The notes: generated by a model from the sequence alone, not told the origin. A DNA stretch of 64,000 nucleotides from CAJXZP01 sp963974475 (GCA_963974475.1 CAXBCR010000006.1:117736-181735), one strand, 5' to 3'. Counted from the first letter of the stretch, positions 1-9,093 are shown. Numbers and translations are program-made.

Positions 1-2112
1 GACCCTGTAATTGGACGAGATGAAGAAATTAGACGTGTACTCCAAATTCTATCACGAAGAACGAAAAATAATCCCATCCTAATTGGTGAGCCAGGAGTAG
101 GTAAAACTGCTATAGCCGAAGGGTTGGCGCATCGTATTATTAACGGAGATGTTCCCGATAATCTAAAAAGTAAAATTATTTACTCATTAGATATGGGTTC
201 CTTGGTAGCTGGAGCAAAATTTAAAGGCGAATTTGAAGAACGATTAAAAGCCGTAGTCAAAGAAGTTACCTCTGCCGATGGGGAAATCGTTTTATTCATT
301 GACGAAATTCACACGCTTGTTGGTGCGGGAAAAGGCGAAGGCGCCATGGATGCCGCAAATATTTTGAAACCAGCGTTGGCACGTGGCGAATTGAAAGCCA
401 TTGGTGCAACTACACTTGCAGAGTATCAAAAATATTTTGAAAAAGACAAGGCTTTAGAAAGACGTTTTCAAAAGGTAAATATCAATGAACCTAGTGATGA
501 GGACGCAGTTTCGATTCTACGTGGTATCAAAGAAAAATATGAAGCACACCATAAAGTTCGGATTAAAGATGAAGCTATTATTGCGGCAGTAGAACTTTCT
601 CAGCGTTATATTACCGATCGTTTCCTGCCAGATAAAGCCATTGATTTAATTGATGAAGCTTCTGCAAAAATGCGAATGGAAATGAACTCCATGCCGGTTG
701 AACTAGACGAAATAGAACGTAAAATTCGACAGTTTGAAATTGAACGGGAAGCCATAAAAAGAGAAAAAGATAAAAAAAGGCTGGATAGTTTGAATAAGGA
801 AATCGCAGATTTGAGCGATAAACGAAACGGACTAAAAGCACAATGGGAAGGTGAACGTGAGGTTGTAAAAGGAATCCAGGATACCAAAGAGCAAATCGAG
901 TCATTCAAAATGGATGCAGAACGTGCCGAAAGAGAAGGAAACTTTGCTCTTGTTGCAGAAATACGTTACGGTAAATTAGTCGAGGCTCAAAGCCAACTGA
1001 AAGCATTTGGTGCCAAATTGCAAGAAATGAAAGACAGTGGCTCTGTTCTTATTAAAGAAGAAGTTGATGCAGAAGATATAGCGGAAGTAGTCGCAAAATG
1101 GAGCGGGATACCTGTGAGCAAAATGCTAAAAAGCGAGCGTGAAAAATTATTGACTTTAGAAGCTGAGTTACACCAACGAGTGGTGGGTCAAGAAGAAGCA
1201 ATACAAGCGGTAAGCGATGCGGTTCGTAGATCTAGAGCAGGTTTACAAGACCAAAATCGTCCTATAGGATCATTCCTGTTTTTGGGAACAACGGGAGTTG
1301 GTAAAACTGAGTTGGCCAAAGCTTTGGCAGAATTTCTATTTGATAATGAAAATGCCATGACCAGAATTGATATGAGCGAATATCAAGAACGTCATGCTGT
1401 TTCAAGATTGGTAGGAGCGCCTCCGGGATATGTTGGCTACGATGAAGGTGGCCAATTAACTGAGGCCGTAAGACGTAAACCATACTCGGTTATACTATTG
1501 GATGAAATTGAAAAAGCGCATCCCGATGTGTTTAACATTTTACTACAAGTATTGGATGATGGTCGATTAACGGATAATAAGGGTCGAGTGGCAAACTTCA
1601 AGAACACCATAATAATTATGACCTCCAATATTGGCTCCGAAGTGATTCGCGATAGTTTTGAGAAAATTAACGCATCTAACAAAGAGCAAAAAATTGAGGA
1701 TACAAGGGTGAAACTAATGGAGTTGTTAAAACGAAGCTTGAAACCAGAATTCTTGAATCGTATTGATGAAACCATCATGTTCCTGCCATTGAGCGAAAAT
1801 GATATCCAAGAGATTGTTCGTTTACAATTCAATGGAGTTCAAAAAATGTTGGCTAAGCAAGACATTCATGTTACTGCTACCGATGAAGCAATTGCACTAC
1901 TCGCTAAAGAAGGTTACGACCCACAATTTGGGGCTCGACCAGTAAAACGGGTAATACAACGGGAACTACTAAATGAATTATCAAAAGAAATCCTTTCTGG
2001 TAGCGTGCATCCCGGTAGTATTATACAAATTGATGCCAACGCAACTGGATTTATTTTCAGTAATGAAGGAGAAATTCTTCCAGACATGGATCCAGCGCAT
2101 TATGAAGGGTAA
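1..2112 (+). CDS. clpB: ATP-dependent chaperone ClpB (5' truncated by window edge)
   Basis: Hsp100 disaggregase that, with DnaK, extracts and refolds aggregated proteins in the cytoplasm. The frame is open from base 1, so the gene begins outside the window; 703 residues remain of a usual 860 or so, and the N-terminal substrate domain is missing. NBD1 has Walker A GEPGVGKT (residues 29-36 of the visible part) and Walker B LFIDEIHTL. A charged coiled-coil middle domain (about 225-340) marks ClpB rather than ClpA or ClpC. NBD2 has Walker A GTTGVGKT, where most homologues have GPTGVGKT, then Walker B VILLDEIEKAHPDVF and the sensor motif GARPVKR near the end. A strong hairpin terminator follows, so it is probably the last gene of its transcript. 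Confidence 0.97.
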   Translation, partial: DPVIGRDEEIRRVLQILSRRTKNNPILIGEPGVGKTAIAEGLAHRIINGDVPDNLKSKIIYSLDMGSLVAGAKFKGEFEERLKAVVKEVTSADGEIVLFIDEIHTLVGAGKGEGAMDAANILKPALARGELKAIGATTLAEYQKYFEKDKALERRFQKVNINEPSDEDAVSILRGIKEKYEAHHKVRIKDEAIIAAVELSQRYITDRFLPDKAIDLIDEASAKMRMEMNSMPVELDEIERKIRQFEIEREAIKREKDKKRLDSLNKEIADLSDKRNGLKAQWEGEREVVKGIQDTKEQIESFKMDAERAEREGNFALVAEIRYGKLVEAQSQLKAFGAKLQEMKDSGSVLIKEEVDAEDIAEVVAKWSGIPVSKMLKSEREKLLTLEAELHQRVVGQEEAIQAVSDAVRRSRAGLQDQNRPIGSFLFLGTTGVGKTELAKALAEFLFDNENAMTRIDMSEYQERHAVSRLVGAPPGYVGYDEGGQLTEAVRRKPYSVILLDEIEKAHPDVFNILLQVLDDGRLTDNKGRVANFKNTIIIMTSNIGSEVIRDSFEKINASNKEQKIEDTRVKLMELLKRSLKPEFLNRIDETIMFLPLSENDIQEIVRLQFNGVQKMLAKQDIHVTATDEAIALLAKEGYDPQFGARPVKRVIQRELLNELSKEILSGSVHPGSIIQIDANATGFIFSNEGEILPDMDPAHYEG

Positions 2113-2147
2113 TTCCCCGTCCTGATCTTTAGAAAATTACATTTATT

Positions 2148-2182
2148 AAAAGTCCTTTCACTTTAGAAGTGGAAGGACTTTT
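2148..2182 (+). terminator. Rho-independent terminator after clpB
   Basis: A 16-bp stem, AAAAGTCCTTTCACTT pairing with AAGTGGAAGGACTTTT through one G-U pair, has a 3-nt loop and ends in T's. It lies 35 nt after the clpB stop. Confidence 0.85.
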
Positions 2183-2267
2183 GTGTTTTCATTTACCGTT
2201 AAACCTTCCAATAATTCCCTTTACATAAAGGCTGTGTTAAATATTTTTAAAGATGCAATTACCACCG

Positions 2268-2275
2268 TAACTTTA
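2268..2275 (+). promoter_or_regulatory. Probable -7 box for the YwqK-like gene
   Basis: TAACTTTA differs from TAnnTTTG at the last base and lies 17 nt before the start codon at 2293. No clear -33 element is seen. Confidence 0.35.
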
Positions 2276-2292
2276 CGTTAGTTTTACCATTC

Positions 2293-2964
2293 ATGAAACG
2301 CATTTCAATTATAATTCTATTATCACTTACTTCCATGGTTTATGGGCAAAGGGGTGATTTGGATGATTTGCAAGAATTTACCACACCTTTCACCAATGAA
2401 GACCTTAATACCCCCATAACTTCGAGTTCCCTAATAGATAGTAGTTTACAAATATCGGAAGGTGTTTTTATTTTGGTTCAACTAACTAACGAGAAGAAGT
2501 TTTGGAACAATGGACAATTAAAATTTAACCGTTACTACCAAGGAAATAAACCTTTCGGAACTTGGAAATATTTCACAAAAAACGGGAATTTAAAATATAC
2601 ACTTGTCAACTTCAAAAACGACTTTATCGTAAAATTACATTTTGATAACAACAACATACGAAGCATTAGAAAATACCCTATTCATTTAAAAGCGAACGTA
2701 ACAGGATGTGCCGAAGAGAACTATTATCCAGACGGAAGTATGCAGGCATACGGTAAAAAAGAGCCCGCAAAAAAATTCAACCATTGGGAATTACTAGAAT
2801 CCGGAAAATGGCACTACTTCCACCCAAATGGAACGAAGGAATCTGAAGGTAAATACAAGAATGGAGTTAAAGAAGGTAAATGGCTTTTTTACAATAAATT
2901 AGGCGACAAAATTAGAATAGCCACATTCAAAAATGGCGTTCTAGTCACCCAAAAGGAATACTAA
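2293..2964 (+). CDS. Secreted YwqK/MORN-variant repeat protein
   Basis: A 223-residue protein with a clear signal peptide (about 1-18, ending VYG-Q). It carries several degenerate MORN-type strands of the form NGQLKFNRYYQGNKPFGTWKY, and near the C-terminus HPNGTKESEGKYKNGVKEGKW. This spacing matches the family that databases name 'toxin-antitoxin system YwqK family antitoxin'; that name comes from automatic annotation and nothing here suggests a toxin partner. Such repeats form extended beta-sheet scaffolds. It stands alone between the clpB terminator and the helicase gene. The function is unknown; a periplasmic or cell-surface location is inferred from the signal peptide. Confidence 0.75.
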   Translation: MKRISIIILLSLTSMVYGQRGDLDDLQEFTTPFTNEDLNTPITSSSLIDSSLQISEGVFILVQLTNEKKFWNNGQLKFNRYYQGNKPFGTWKYFTKNGNLKYTLVNFKNDFIVKLHFDNNNIRSIRKYPIHLKANVTGCAEENYYPDGSMQAYGKKEPAKKFNHWELLESGKWHYFHPNGTKESEGKYKNGVKEGKWLFYNKLGDKIRIATFKNGVLVTQKEY

Positions 2965-3091
2965 CAAACTCCATTTGAAACTATTTATAGCTAACTCTAA
3001 ATAACTCAGGCAAAACACTATTTTTGAAAACTTACAATTAACAGGGTGCAAAGGTGAAAAATGAGGCTTTTGGACCACAAAAAACACGATT

Positions 3092-4363
3092 TTGGGATTC
3101 AAAAAATTCAAACTAAATCAATCCATTCAGGATGGTATTGATGCAATGCAATACAACAACCCTACTCCAGTTCAGGAACAAGCGCTTCCAATAATCCTTA
3201 AAAATGAGGATTTAATGGGGTTTGCCCAAACAGGCACCGGTAAAACAGCTGCTTTTCTTATACCCATTTTACAAAAATTTGATGGGAATACCAAAGCGGG
3301 AATTAAATGTTTAATTCTAGTTCCTACTAGGGAGTTAGCACAACAAATAGAAGTTAATTTAACAGGGTTAGGTTATTTCACAACTGTTTCCTCACAAGCG
3401 GTTTACGGAGGAAATCAAGGCGATTTATTTTCTGCTCAAAAAAACTCTATAACCAGTGGCGTTGATATCATTATTGCCACTCCAGGTCGATTTTTACAGC
3501 ACGTAAATTTGGGATATGTAAAATTAGACCAAGTGCAAATGTTGGTGTTGGATGAAGCTGACCGTATGCTTGACATGGGTTTTGTAGGAGACATCATGAA
3601 CATTAGTGAGATGTTGCCGAAAACAAAACAAACGCTTCTTTTTTCTGCCACCATGGATGGAAAAATCAAACAACTCGCTAAAAAACTATTAAACGAACCC
3701 AACGAAATAAATTTAGCCATAGCTAAACCAGCCGAGGGAATTAACCAAATGGCATTTTTGGTGTATGACGAATTTAAAATACCAATGTTAGAACACTACT
3801 TGAAAAATCAAGAAGTGAAAAACATGATTGTATTTGCAAGTCGTAAAATTCAGGTAGATGAAATTACGCGTAAACTAGACCGACTAGGTTTTAGCGTAAT
3901 AGCAATGCACAGTGACAAAACGCAAGATGAACGAAACGAAGCAATGCGTCTTTTCAAATCTGGTAAATACACAATTCTTGTGGCTACTGATATTGTTTCG
4001 AGAGGAATAGATATTGACGATTTGAGTCACGTGGTTAACTTTGATATTCCAAACGAGGCTGCCGATTACGTTCATAGAATTGGCCGTACCGCAAGAGCAG
4101 GAAAAGATGGTGCAGGTATTTCATTTATCAGTCCAGATGATCAGATTAAATGGACTTATATTGAAAAACTAATTGAACGAGATGTAGACAAATATCTTAC
4201 TCCAGAAGAAATTGGTAGAAGCCCAGAATATAACCCCGAAGCCAACAGATCTTACGGAGGGAATAAAAAGAGAAACTTCCGTAATAAAAAAGGAAACAAT
4301 AAAAAAAGGAATTTTAAAGGCAAAAATGGTGGTGGTAAACCAAAAGGTGGAGCCAATAAATAA
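3092..4363 (+). CDS. DEAD-box RNA helicase (RhlE-like)
   Basis: ATP-dependent RNA helicase of the DEAD-box family, probably acting in ribosome assembly or RNA turnover. It shows the Q motif (PTPVQEQALP), motif I AQTGTGKT, Ia VPTRELAQQ, II DEADRMLDMGF, III SAT and VI HRIGRTARAGK. A basic Gly/Lys/Asn/Arg-rich tail (about 390-423) is typical of RhlE-type proteins and binds RNA. The start is taken as TTG at 3092, because the only in-frame codons between the upstream TGA (3062-3064) and there offer no ATG, and the first ATG lies inside the Q-motif region. ATT at 3089 is an alternative. It is a monocistronic unit followed by a hairpin. Confidence 0.93.
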   Translation: MGFKKFKLNQSIQDGIDAMQYNNPTPVQEQALPIILKNEDLMGFAQTGTGKTAAFLIPILQKFDGNTKAGIKCLILVPTRELAQQIEVNLTGLGYFTTVSSQAVYGGNQGDLFSAQKNSITSGVDIIIATPGRFLQHVNLGYVKLDQVQMLVLDEADRMLDMGFVGDIMNISEMLPKTKQTLLFSATMDGKIKQLAKKLLNEPNEINLAIAKPAEGINQMAFLVYDEFKIPMLEHYLKNQEVKNMIVFASRKIQVDEITRKLDRLGFSVIAMHSDKTQDERNEAMRLFKSGKYTILVATDIVSRGIDIDDLSHVVNFDIPNEAADYVHRIGRTARAGKDGAGISFISPDDQIKWTYIEKLIERDVDKYLTPEEIGRSPEYNPEANRSYGGNKKRNFRNKKGNNKKRNFKGKNGGGKPKGGANK

Positions 4364-4396
4364 ACCATTTCGCTAAAAACAACCATTTAACAATAA

Positions 4397-4432
4397 GTAA
4401 TCCAGAAAGGTTTAAATATTTTTCTGGATTAC
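4397..4432 (+). terminator. Hairpin after the DEAD-box helicase gene
   Basis: A 12-bp perfect stem (GTAATCCAGAAA with TTTCTGGATTAC) has a 12-nt AT-rich loop. There is no long T-tract after it, so termination strength is uncertain. Confidence 0.55.
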
Positions 4433-4519
4433 AATTACTCAACCAATTTTTCTCTCTTTTAAATTTGCGAATTGCTTTCAAGCAACAGACCTTTGCAAGG
4501 TTATAAATAATCGTATTCA

Positions 4520-5758
4520 ATGGAATTTGAAATTTTTGAGTTAACGAACGGAATCAAAGTCATTCACCAACAAAAAAGTGGTGAAGCGGCTCATTTTGGG
4601 TTATTTGTAAACGTAGGAAGTCGAGATGAGGACAAAAATGAAACCGGATTGGCCCACATGCTTGAACATTGTATGTTTAAGGGTACGACTAACCGAAAAG
4701 CATTCCATATTCTAAATAGATTAGATAATATCGGTGGCGAATTAAATGCATATACCACCAAAGAAGAAACTTCAATTCACTCTTCATTTTTAAAGCAATA
4801 CTATCAGCGGGCTATTGAATTAACCTTTGATATTGCATTTAATCCTACTTTTCCAGAAAAAGAAATCACACGCGAAAAACTCATCATTTTGGATGAGTTT
4901 TATGCCTATAAGGAAAATCCATCCGACCAAATTTTTGAGGATTTTGACCAAATCATTTTTCCTAACCACTCTCTAGGAAGAAACATATTAGGCGAGCCCA
5001 AACATATTAAAAAAGCAAAAAGAAACAACCTATCTACCTTTCATTCAGACTACTACCACCCCAGTAATATGGTATTGTCTTCAGTGGGTGATATTAGCAG
5101 TAGTCAGCTAAAAAAATGGCTAGAAAAATATTTACCCAAACATTCTGGGACTGGAAAAACGGTGCAAAGAATAGCTCCTTCCGATTATGTGCCCATGCAC
5201 CAAGTGGTTAAAAAACCAGTACATCAAGCGCACATTGTTATTGGAAATCAGGCTTACGCTTATTCACACCCTAAAAAACGTTCATTAATTTTACTAAATA
5301 ATATTTTGGGTGGACCATCGCTAAATAACCGACTTAACCTAAATATCAGTGAAAAACATGGTTTTGCCTATCATTTAGAATCAAACTATTCTGGCTTTTC
5401 TGATTCAGGTGAGTTTAGTATTTACATGGGTACCGATCACAAACAATTGGACAAAAGCATCGAACTTATCTATAAAGAATTAGATAAGCTTAAAACAAAT
5501 AAACTTGGCACGCTACAACTTACACAAGCTAAGCAGCAAATAAAAGGTCAAATAGCATTAGGCAATGAAAGTGGATTAAACATCATGCTGGCTTTAGGTA
5601 AAAGCCTACTCACATACGGTAAAGTAGATTTGATAGAAGACATATACCGCCAAATTGACCAAATAACAGCTTCTGATTTATTGGAGGTGGCCAATGACAT
5701 ATTTGATACGGAAAAGCTAAGCTCATTAATTTACGTTCCAAAAAATTATCAATCATGA
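4520..5758 (+). CDS. M16 family zinc metallopeptidase
   Basis: Pitrilysin-family (inverzincin) peptidase of 412 residues, the size of a single M16 subunit with two homologous halves. The inverted zinc motif HMLEH occupies residues 46-50 (zinc ligands H46 and H50, catalytic E49), and the distal Glu lies in the ITREKLIILDEFYAYKENP region. The C-terminal half has the expected GGPSLNNRLNLNISEKHGFAY segment. There is no signal peptide, so the protein is cytoplasmic like the YmxG/MPP-type enzymes. Its stop overlaps the ATG of the next gene by 4 bases (ATGA), indicating translational coupling. A poor -7 match (GACCTTTG) lies upstream. The substrate is unknown. Confidence 0.93.
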   Translation: MEFEIFELTNGIKVIHQQKSGEAAHFGLFVNVGSRDEDKNETGLAHMLEHCMFKGTTNRKAFHILNRLDNIGGELNAYTTKEETSIHSSFLKQYYQRAIELTFDIAFNPTFPEKEITREKLIILDEFYAYKENPSDQIFEDFDQIIFPNHSLGRNILGEPKHIKKAKRNNLSTFHSDYYHPSNMVLSSVGDISSSQLKKWLEKYLPKHSGTGKTVQRIAPSDYVPMHQVVKKPVHQAHIVIGNQAYAYSHPKKRSLILLNNILGGPSLNNRLNLNISEKHGFAYHLESNYSGFSDSGEFSIYMGTDHKQLDKSIELIYKELDKLKTNKLGTLQLTQAKQQIKGQIALGNESGLNIMLALGKSLLTYGKVDLIEDIYRQIDQITASDLLEVANDIFDTEKLSSLIYVPKNYQS

Positions 5759-6396
5759 ATTTCCTAGATGAAGAATTAGATAATTACGTGGTGAACCACA
5801 CGGAAAATGAACCCGCTATTTTAAATGAATTAAATCGTAAAACATGGATTGAAATTCTCAATCCAAGAATGATTGCTGGCCACTTTCAAGGACGTGTTTT
5901 GAGCATGCTAAGTCACATGATTCAACCCACTAATGTGCTAGAAATAGGCACATTCACCGGGTACTCTGCTATTTGTTGGGGAGAAGGATTAGCTAAAAAT
6001 GGTGAAATCCATACCATCGACATTAATGAGGAGTTAGAAGAATTAGCCTCTTCGTATGTGGCTAAATCAGGTCTTACAGACAAAGTCCATTTTCATATTG
6101 GTAATGCCATTGAAATTATTCCTACCCTGGAAAAAGAATGGGACCTTGTGTTTTTGGATGCCGATAAATCCAACTATTCCAATTATTACAATTTGGTTTT
6201 TGACCGAGTTAAAAAAGGCGGCTACATCATAGCCGACAATGTATTATGGAATGGAAAGGTCATTGACCCCGAAACATTTGAAGAAACAGATACCAAAGCA
6301 ATTTTAGCCTTTAACAATCTAGTTCAAGCAGATACAAGGGTGCAGAATGTTCTTTTCCCAATAAGAGACGGACTCATGGTGATTAGGAAACTTTAA
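5755..6396 (+). CDS. SAM-dependent O-methyltransferase (caffeoyl-CoA OMT family)
   Basis: Class I methyltransferase of 213 residues in the COMT/YrrM family, which methylates small catechol- or hydroxyl-type acceptors. Visible features are the SAM-binding loop LEIGTFTGYSAICW, the acidic strand HTIDINEE, the metal/SAM motif LVFLDADKSNY and ADNVLWNGKV, all characteristic of the metal-dependent caffeoyl-CoA OMT branch. It overlaps the M16 peptidase gene by 4 bases, a pairing that suggests co-expression. No acceptor can be inferred from the sequence. Confidence 0.93.
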   Translation: MNFLDEELDNYVVNHTENEPAILNELNRKTWIEILNPRMIAGHFQGRVLSMLSHMIQPTNVLEIGTFTGYSAICWGEGLAKNGEIHTIDINEELEELASSYVAKSGLTDKVHFHIGNAIEIIPTLEKEWDLVFLDADKSNYSNYYNLVFDRVKKGGYIIADNVLWNGKVIDPETFEETDTKAILAFNNLVQADTRVQNVLFPIRDGLMVIRKL

Positions 6397-6431
6397 TTTC
6401 TATTTTTTTTCCTAACTTTTCCTTCCTCCTA

Positions 6432-6462
6432 TTGCCCACATTCATATTCCTCCCTATGTTTG
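6432..6462 (+). promoter_or_regulatory. Promoter with -7 box inside an inverted repeat
   Basis: TTG at 6432-6434, a 20-nt spacer and TATGTTTG at 6455-6462 match the Bacteroidota -33/-7 promoter. The -7 box is embedded in the inverted repeat CTCCCTA...TAGGGAG (6450-6469). Confidence 0.65.
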
Positions 6463-6517
6463 TAGGGAGTCAATTTTATCGTGAGTGATTAGTTACTTTG
6501 ACTCCAAAAATCAATTA

Positions 6518-7339
6518 ATGCTTAGAAAAATTTACTATTCTATTCCTTCATCTTGGAGGTTTTGGGTAAGACGTTTAGTATTTCTTCCAGAAGATTTACT
6601 CACATCAAAGTCTGAATTAATGCCTCCAAAAGGATTAATTTACACCGGTCGTGGTGATTTTATTGGTCAAGGAAATGCATATGTTGAATTGTTTAAAGAA
6701 AAGGGCGAACTGAAAGAAAATGCCCGTTTTTTAGACATTGGGAGTGGAATAGGAAGGGTATCCATTCCTTTAACCAATTACCTCTCGGAAGCAGCTATAT
6801 ACGAAGGATTTGATGTTATTGAATTGGGTGTAAACTGGTGTAAAAACAATATTACTGTTAAGCACCCCAATTTTCAGTTTACTTACGTTCCTTTATTAAA
6901 CGATTTATACAGAGACACCGGGGCAGATGCAGCCGTTTATAAATTCAATTACAAAGAAAATTATTTTGATTTTGCTTGTTCTATTTCCGTATTTACTCAC
7001 ATGCTGCCCAGAGAGGTGGCCAACTATTTTGACGAGTTAGAAAAAGTGATGCAAACTGGGGGAGTAATTTTTGCCACGTTCTTTATCATTAATAAAGAGA
7101 ATTCTCAATTTATGCATGCGAATGATGGGTTTAATTTTAGCCACAAATTAGACGGATACTACCTCATGGATGAGAAAGTAAAAGGAGCCAATGTAGCATT
7201 TGAAGAAGATTATTTAATGAATGAAATCATTAAAACGAATCGCTTTAAAATTAAAGACAAAAGCTACGGTCATTGGTGTGGACGGGAAAAAGATGACTCT
7301 TATGATTTTCAAGATGTATTAATCATCGAGAAAATTTAA
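6518..7339 (+). CDS. Class I SAM-dependent methyltransferase
   Basis: A methyltransferase domain with motif I FLDIGSGIGRVSIPL, the acidic strand EGFDVIELGV and the late motif FDFACSISVFTHMLPREVANYF. The N-terminus (YYSIPSSWRFWVRRLVFLP) is basic and aromatic and may be membrane-proximal. I chose ATG 6518 because homologue-like sequence begins there; an in-frame GTG at 6485 would add 11 residues. The promoter at 6432-6462 predicts a transcript start near 6467, which permits both. The substrate is unknown; the gene is monocistronic and faces a convergent haem-binding gene 19 bp away. Confidence 0.85.
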   Translation: MLRKIYYSIPSSWRFWVRRLVFLPEDLLTSKSELMPPKGLIYTGRGDFIGQGNAYVELFKEKGELKENARFLDIGSGIGRVSIPLTNYLSEAAIYEGFDVIELGVNWCKNNITVKHPNFQFTYVPLLNDLYRDTGADAAVYKFNYKENYFDFACSISVFTHMLPREVANYFDELEKVMQTGGVIFATFFIINKENSQFMHANDGFNFSHKLDGYYLMDEKVKGANVAFEEDYLMNEIIKTNRFKIKDKSYGHWCGREKDDSYDFQDVLIIEKI

Positions 7340-7358
7340 AACTAAGCGCATTCCACAC

Positions 7359-7805
7359 TTATTTTGTCGCTCCCAATTTTTTAAACCAACTCATAAAATT
7401 TTCTGTTTGCTCAGGAGATAGTTTAGCATCGGTATGAATAATCAAATAGGGAGTCATTGGCATTTCTCCTTCTTCTACCTCCTCTAATACTTCATGTATT
7501 TTTTTGGCTTTTCGTTTATCGCTAAAGGTGCCCCATTCCGAAAAATTCAATTCTTCACGACCTTCGTTGATGTGATCTTTCACCCACCAAGAAACAGGAG
7601 CCACATTACTATACCAAGGATATTTAGACTCGCTAGAGTGACAGTCATAACATGAGGTTTTCAACATACTCGCTATTTCAGCAGGCGGATTCGTTATCGC
7701 AATAAAATCATTTTCCTGAATAATAATTGGATTTGTTTTGTCAATTCTAACAAATTGAATCCCTATAAAAATAATTCCGATGGTAATGATAATTTTCTTT
7801 TTCAT
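7359..7805 (-). CDS. Haem-binding domain protein (c-type CxxCH)
   Basis: A 148-residue protein with an N-terminal membrane anchor or signal (residues 3-20, IIITIGIIFIGIQFV). One c-type haem attachment motif, CYDCH, is followed by SSESKYPWYSNVAPVSWWV, the signature of the Haem_bd (PF14376) family. The axial second ligand is probably the Met in GEMPMTPY. It is likely a periplasmic monohaem cytochrome-like protein involved in redox chemistry. The -7 box CAAACATA lies 33 nt upstream on the opposite strand. No cytochrome maturation genes are adjacent, so the partner is unknown. Confidence 0.88.
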   Translation of the reverse strand: MKKKIIITIGIIFIGIQFVRIDKTNPIIIQENDFIAITNPPAEIASMLKTSCYDCHSSESKYPWYSNVAPVSWWVKDHINEGREELNFSEWGTFSDKRKAKKIHEVLEEVEEGEMPMTPYLIIHTDAKLSPEQTENFMSWFKKLGATK

Positions 7806-7838
7806 AATGCTCAGTTATAGCTTAATTTCAGATTTACA

Positions 7839-7846
7839 CAAACATA
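7839..7846 (-). promoter_or_regulatory. -7 box for the haem-binding gene
   Basis: CAAACATA reads TATGTTTG on the minus strand, a full match to TAnnTTTG. It lies 33 nt before the ATG. Confidence 0.5.
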
Positions 7847-7900
7847 GAAATGCATAAACCCACATTGAATTCATGTACTTCAATTCGGGTATAAAATTAT

Positions 7901-8728
7901 TTAATTTGACAGAAAATCAGCAATTAAATCCACCGCAATTAAAGAATCTTTTGGCAACTCCTTAGACAGAAAAGGATGACCACCACCAAAAGAGTGATTA
8001 GCACCCGGAATTACTTTAAGGGTCGTACTAGGACCTGCGTCTGCTAATTTCTTACCCTCATGCAATGGCACAGTTTCATCTTCTGCTGCATGAAGAACTA
8101 AATACGGTTGAAAAACATTTGCGATAATTTCCATTATATTAAAACGGGCTTCATTTTGGTAATAATCTTCTGCTAATCCGTAATACAAGGGCATATTTTG
8201 ATGAGTACGTCCATTCATCATGTACACTACTCCTTCCTTTTTCCAATGTGCCAATTCCTCATCGGAATATCTAACCAAAGTTCCTACTCCTGAAAGAGTG
8301 ATTAATCGATTTACTCGGTTATCTTCATGAGCGGTAATCACTGCCACGGCACCTCCTCGACTATGAGCCAATAAATTAATATCTTCTACATTACATTTGG
8401 AATATATTGATTCTGTACTGAAAATCCAATTCATTACATCTTGCACATCTTGAATTTCTTTAGAGAAAGTATTGTTTCCAAATGCGTTTAAATCGGCAAA
8501 ATCCAATGGATTATCAGGAGTGGTTCCATTATGCGAAAAATTCATACGCAAAACCGCAAACCCCTTATCCGCAAGTTTTTTAGCCATCAAGGGCCAATGT
8601 CCCCAATCTTTAAAACCTTTAAAACCGTGCAAAAAAATGATTAACGGAAAATTATCACCAACCGTAGGGTAATCAATTGAAAAAGTTATGGGCAATCCTG
8701 ACTTACCCGGTATTTGGTAATTGTTCAT
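7901..8728 (-). CDS. Alpha/beta hydrolase (dienelactone-hydrolase/BAAT-like)
   Basis: Alpha/beta-hydrolase fold protein. The oxyanion region LIIFLHGFKGFKDWG precedes the nucleophile elbow LLAHSRGGA, where the Ser of HSRGG is catalytic, and the His is in PGANHSFGGGHP. The acid is probably in HAAEDETVPLHEG. There is no signal peptide, so it is cytoplasmic. The start is taken at ATG 8728 (MNNYQIPGKSG), where the family's first strand begins; ATG 8761 would add 11 residues of lower plausibility. The substrate is not deducible; esterase or peptidase activity is the usual assignment. Confidence 0.85.
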   Translation of the reverse strand: MNNYQIPGKSGLPITFSIDYPTVGDNFPLIIFLHGFKGFKDWGHWPLMAKKLADKGFAVLRMNFSHNGTTPDNPLDFADLNAFGNNTFSKEIQDVQDVMNWIFSTESIYSKCNVEDINLLAHSRGGAVAVITAHEDNRVNRLITLSGVGTLVRYSDEELAHWKKEGVVYMMNGRTHQNMPLYYGLAEDYYQNEARFNIMEIIANVFQPYLVLHAAEDETVPLHEGKKLADAGPSTTLKVIPGANHSFGGGHPFLSKELPKDSLIAVDLIADFLSN

Positions 8729-8807
8729 TCCATAAAAAATTAAGGAAGCAAACGCTTTCAACTAGTTTATAACTAATAGCTTGCCTCCTAAAAAGCAGTA
8801 TAAAATT

Positions 8808-8990
8808 TTAATTTTCGCAACTTCCGGCACCGCCACAACCACATTCTACCCCTTGTTTTTTGAGGTGTGGATTTTTACTTGCACAAGTTCCAGCGAATTC
8901 ACCGTCTTTTTTTGCTAAAATCTTTATTCCAAGTCCTGCAAAAGCAAGCGCCATTAATGAAATGGTAAGAAGTATCATTTTTATAATCAT
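8808..8990 (-). CDS. Small membrane protein with Cys-rich C-terminus
   Basis: A 60-residue protein with one N-terminal transmembrane segment (about 3-25). A short C-terminal tail holds four Cys arranged C-x14-C-x-C-x5-C: TCAS, VECGCGG and SCEN. It resembles short Bacteroidota proteins annotated only as 'membrane or secreted protein'. The Cys spacing suggests metal or Fe-S binding, but that is inference. A full -7 box (8995-9002) stands only 4 nt before the ATG, implying a leaderless mRNA. The gene is divergent from mazG. Confidence 0.75.
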   Translation of the reverse strand: MIIKMILLTISLMALAFAGLGIKILAKKDGEFAGTCASKNPHLKKQGVECGCGGAGSCEN

Positions 8991-8994
8991 GCTG

Positions 8995-9002
8995 CAAAAT
9001 TA
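8995..9002 (-). promoter_or_regulatory. -7 box, leaderless promoter of the Cys-rich small protein
   Basis: CAAAATTA is TAATTTTG on the minus strand. Only 4 nt (8991-8994) separate it from the start codon, so transcription should begin at about the A of the ATG. Confidence 0.6.
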
Positions 9003-9093
9003 AAGCTTTCCTATATTTCATTTGTACGTTTTGTTACATTTAACATTACTTTTTCAATTCGTTTTTTTAGAAGAAAAACAGCATGGTAATGTG

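Noticed and set aside
2293..2964. Antitoxin of a toxin-antitoxin pair
   Set aside because: The YwqK name is from automatic annotation; the protein has a signal peptide and no toxin gene adjoins it.
4489..4496. -7 box of the M16 peptidase gene
   Set aside because: GACCTTTG lacks the TA and no -33 element is present, so it is not reliable.
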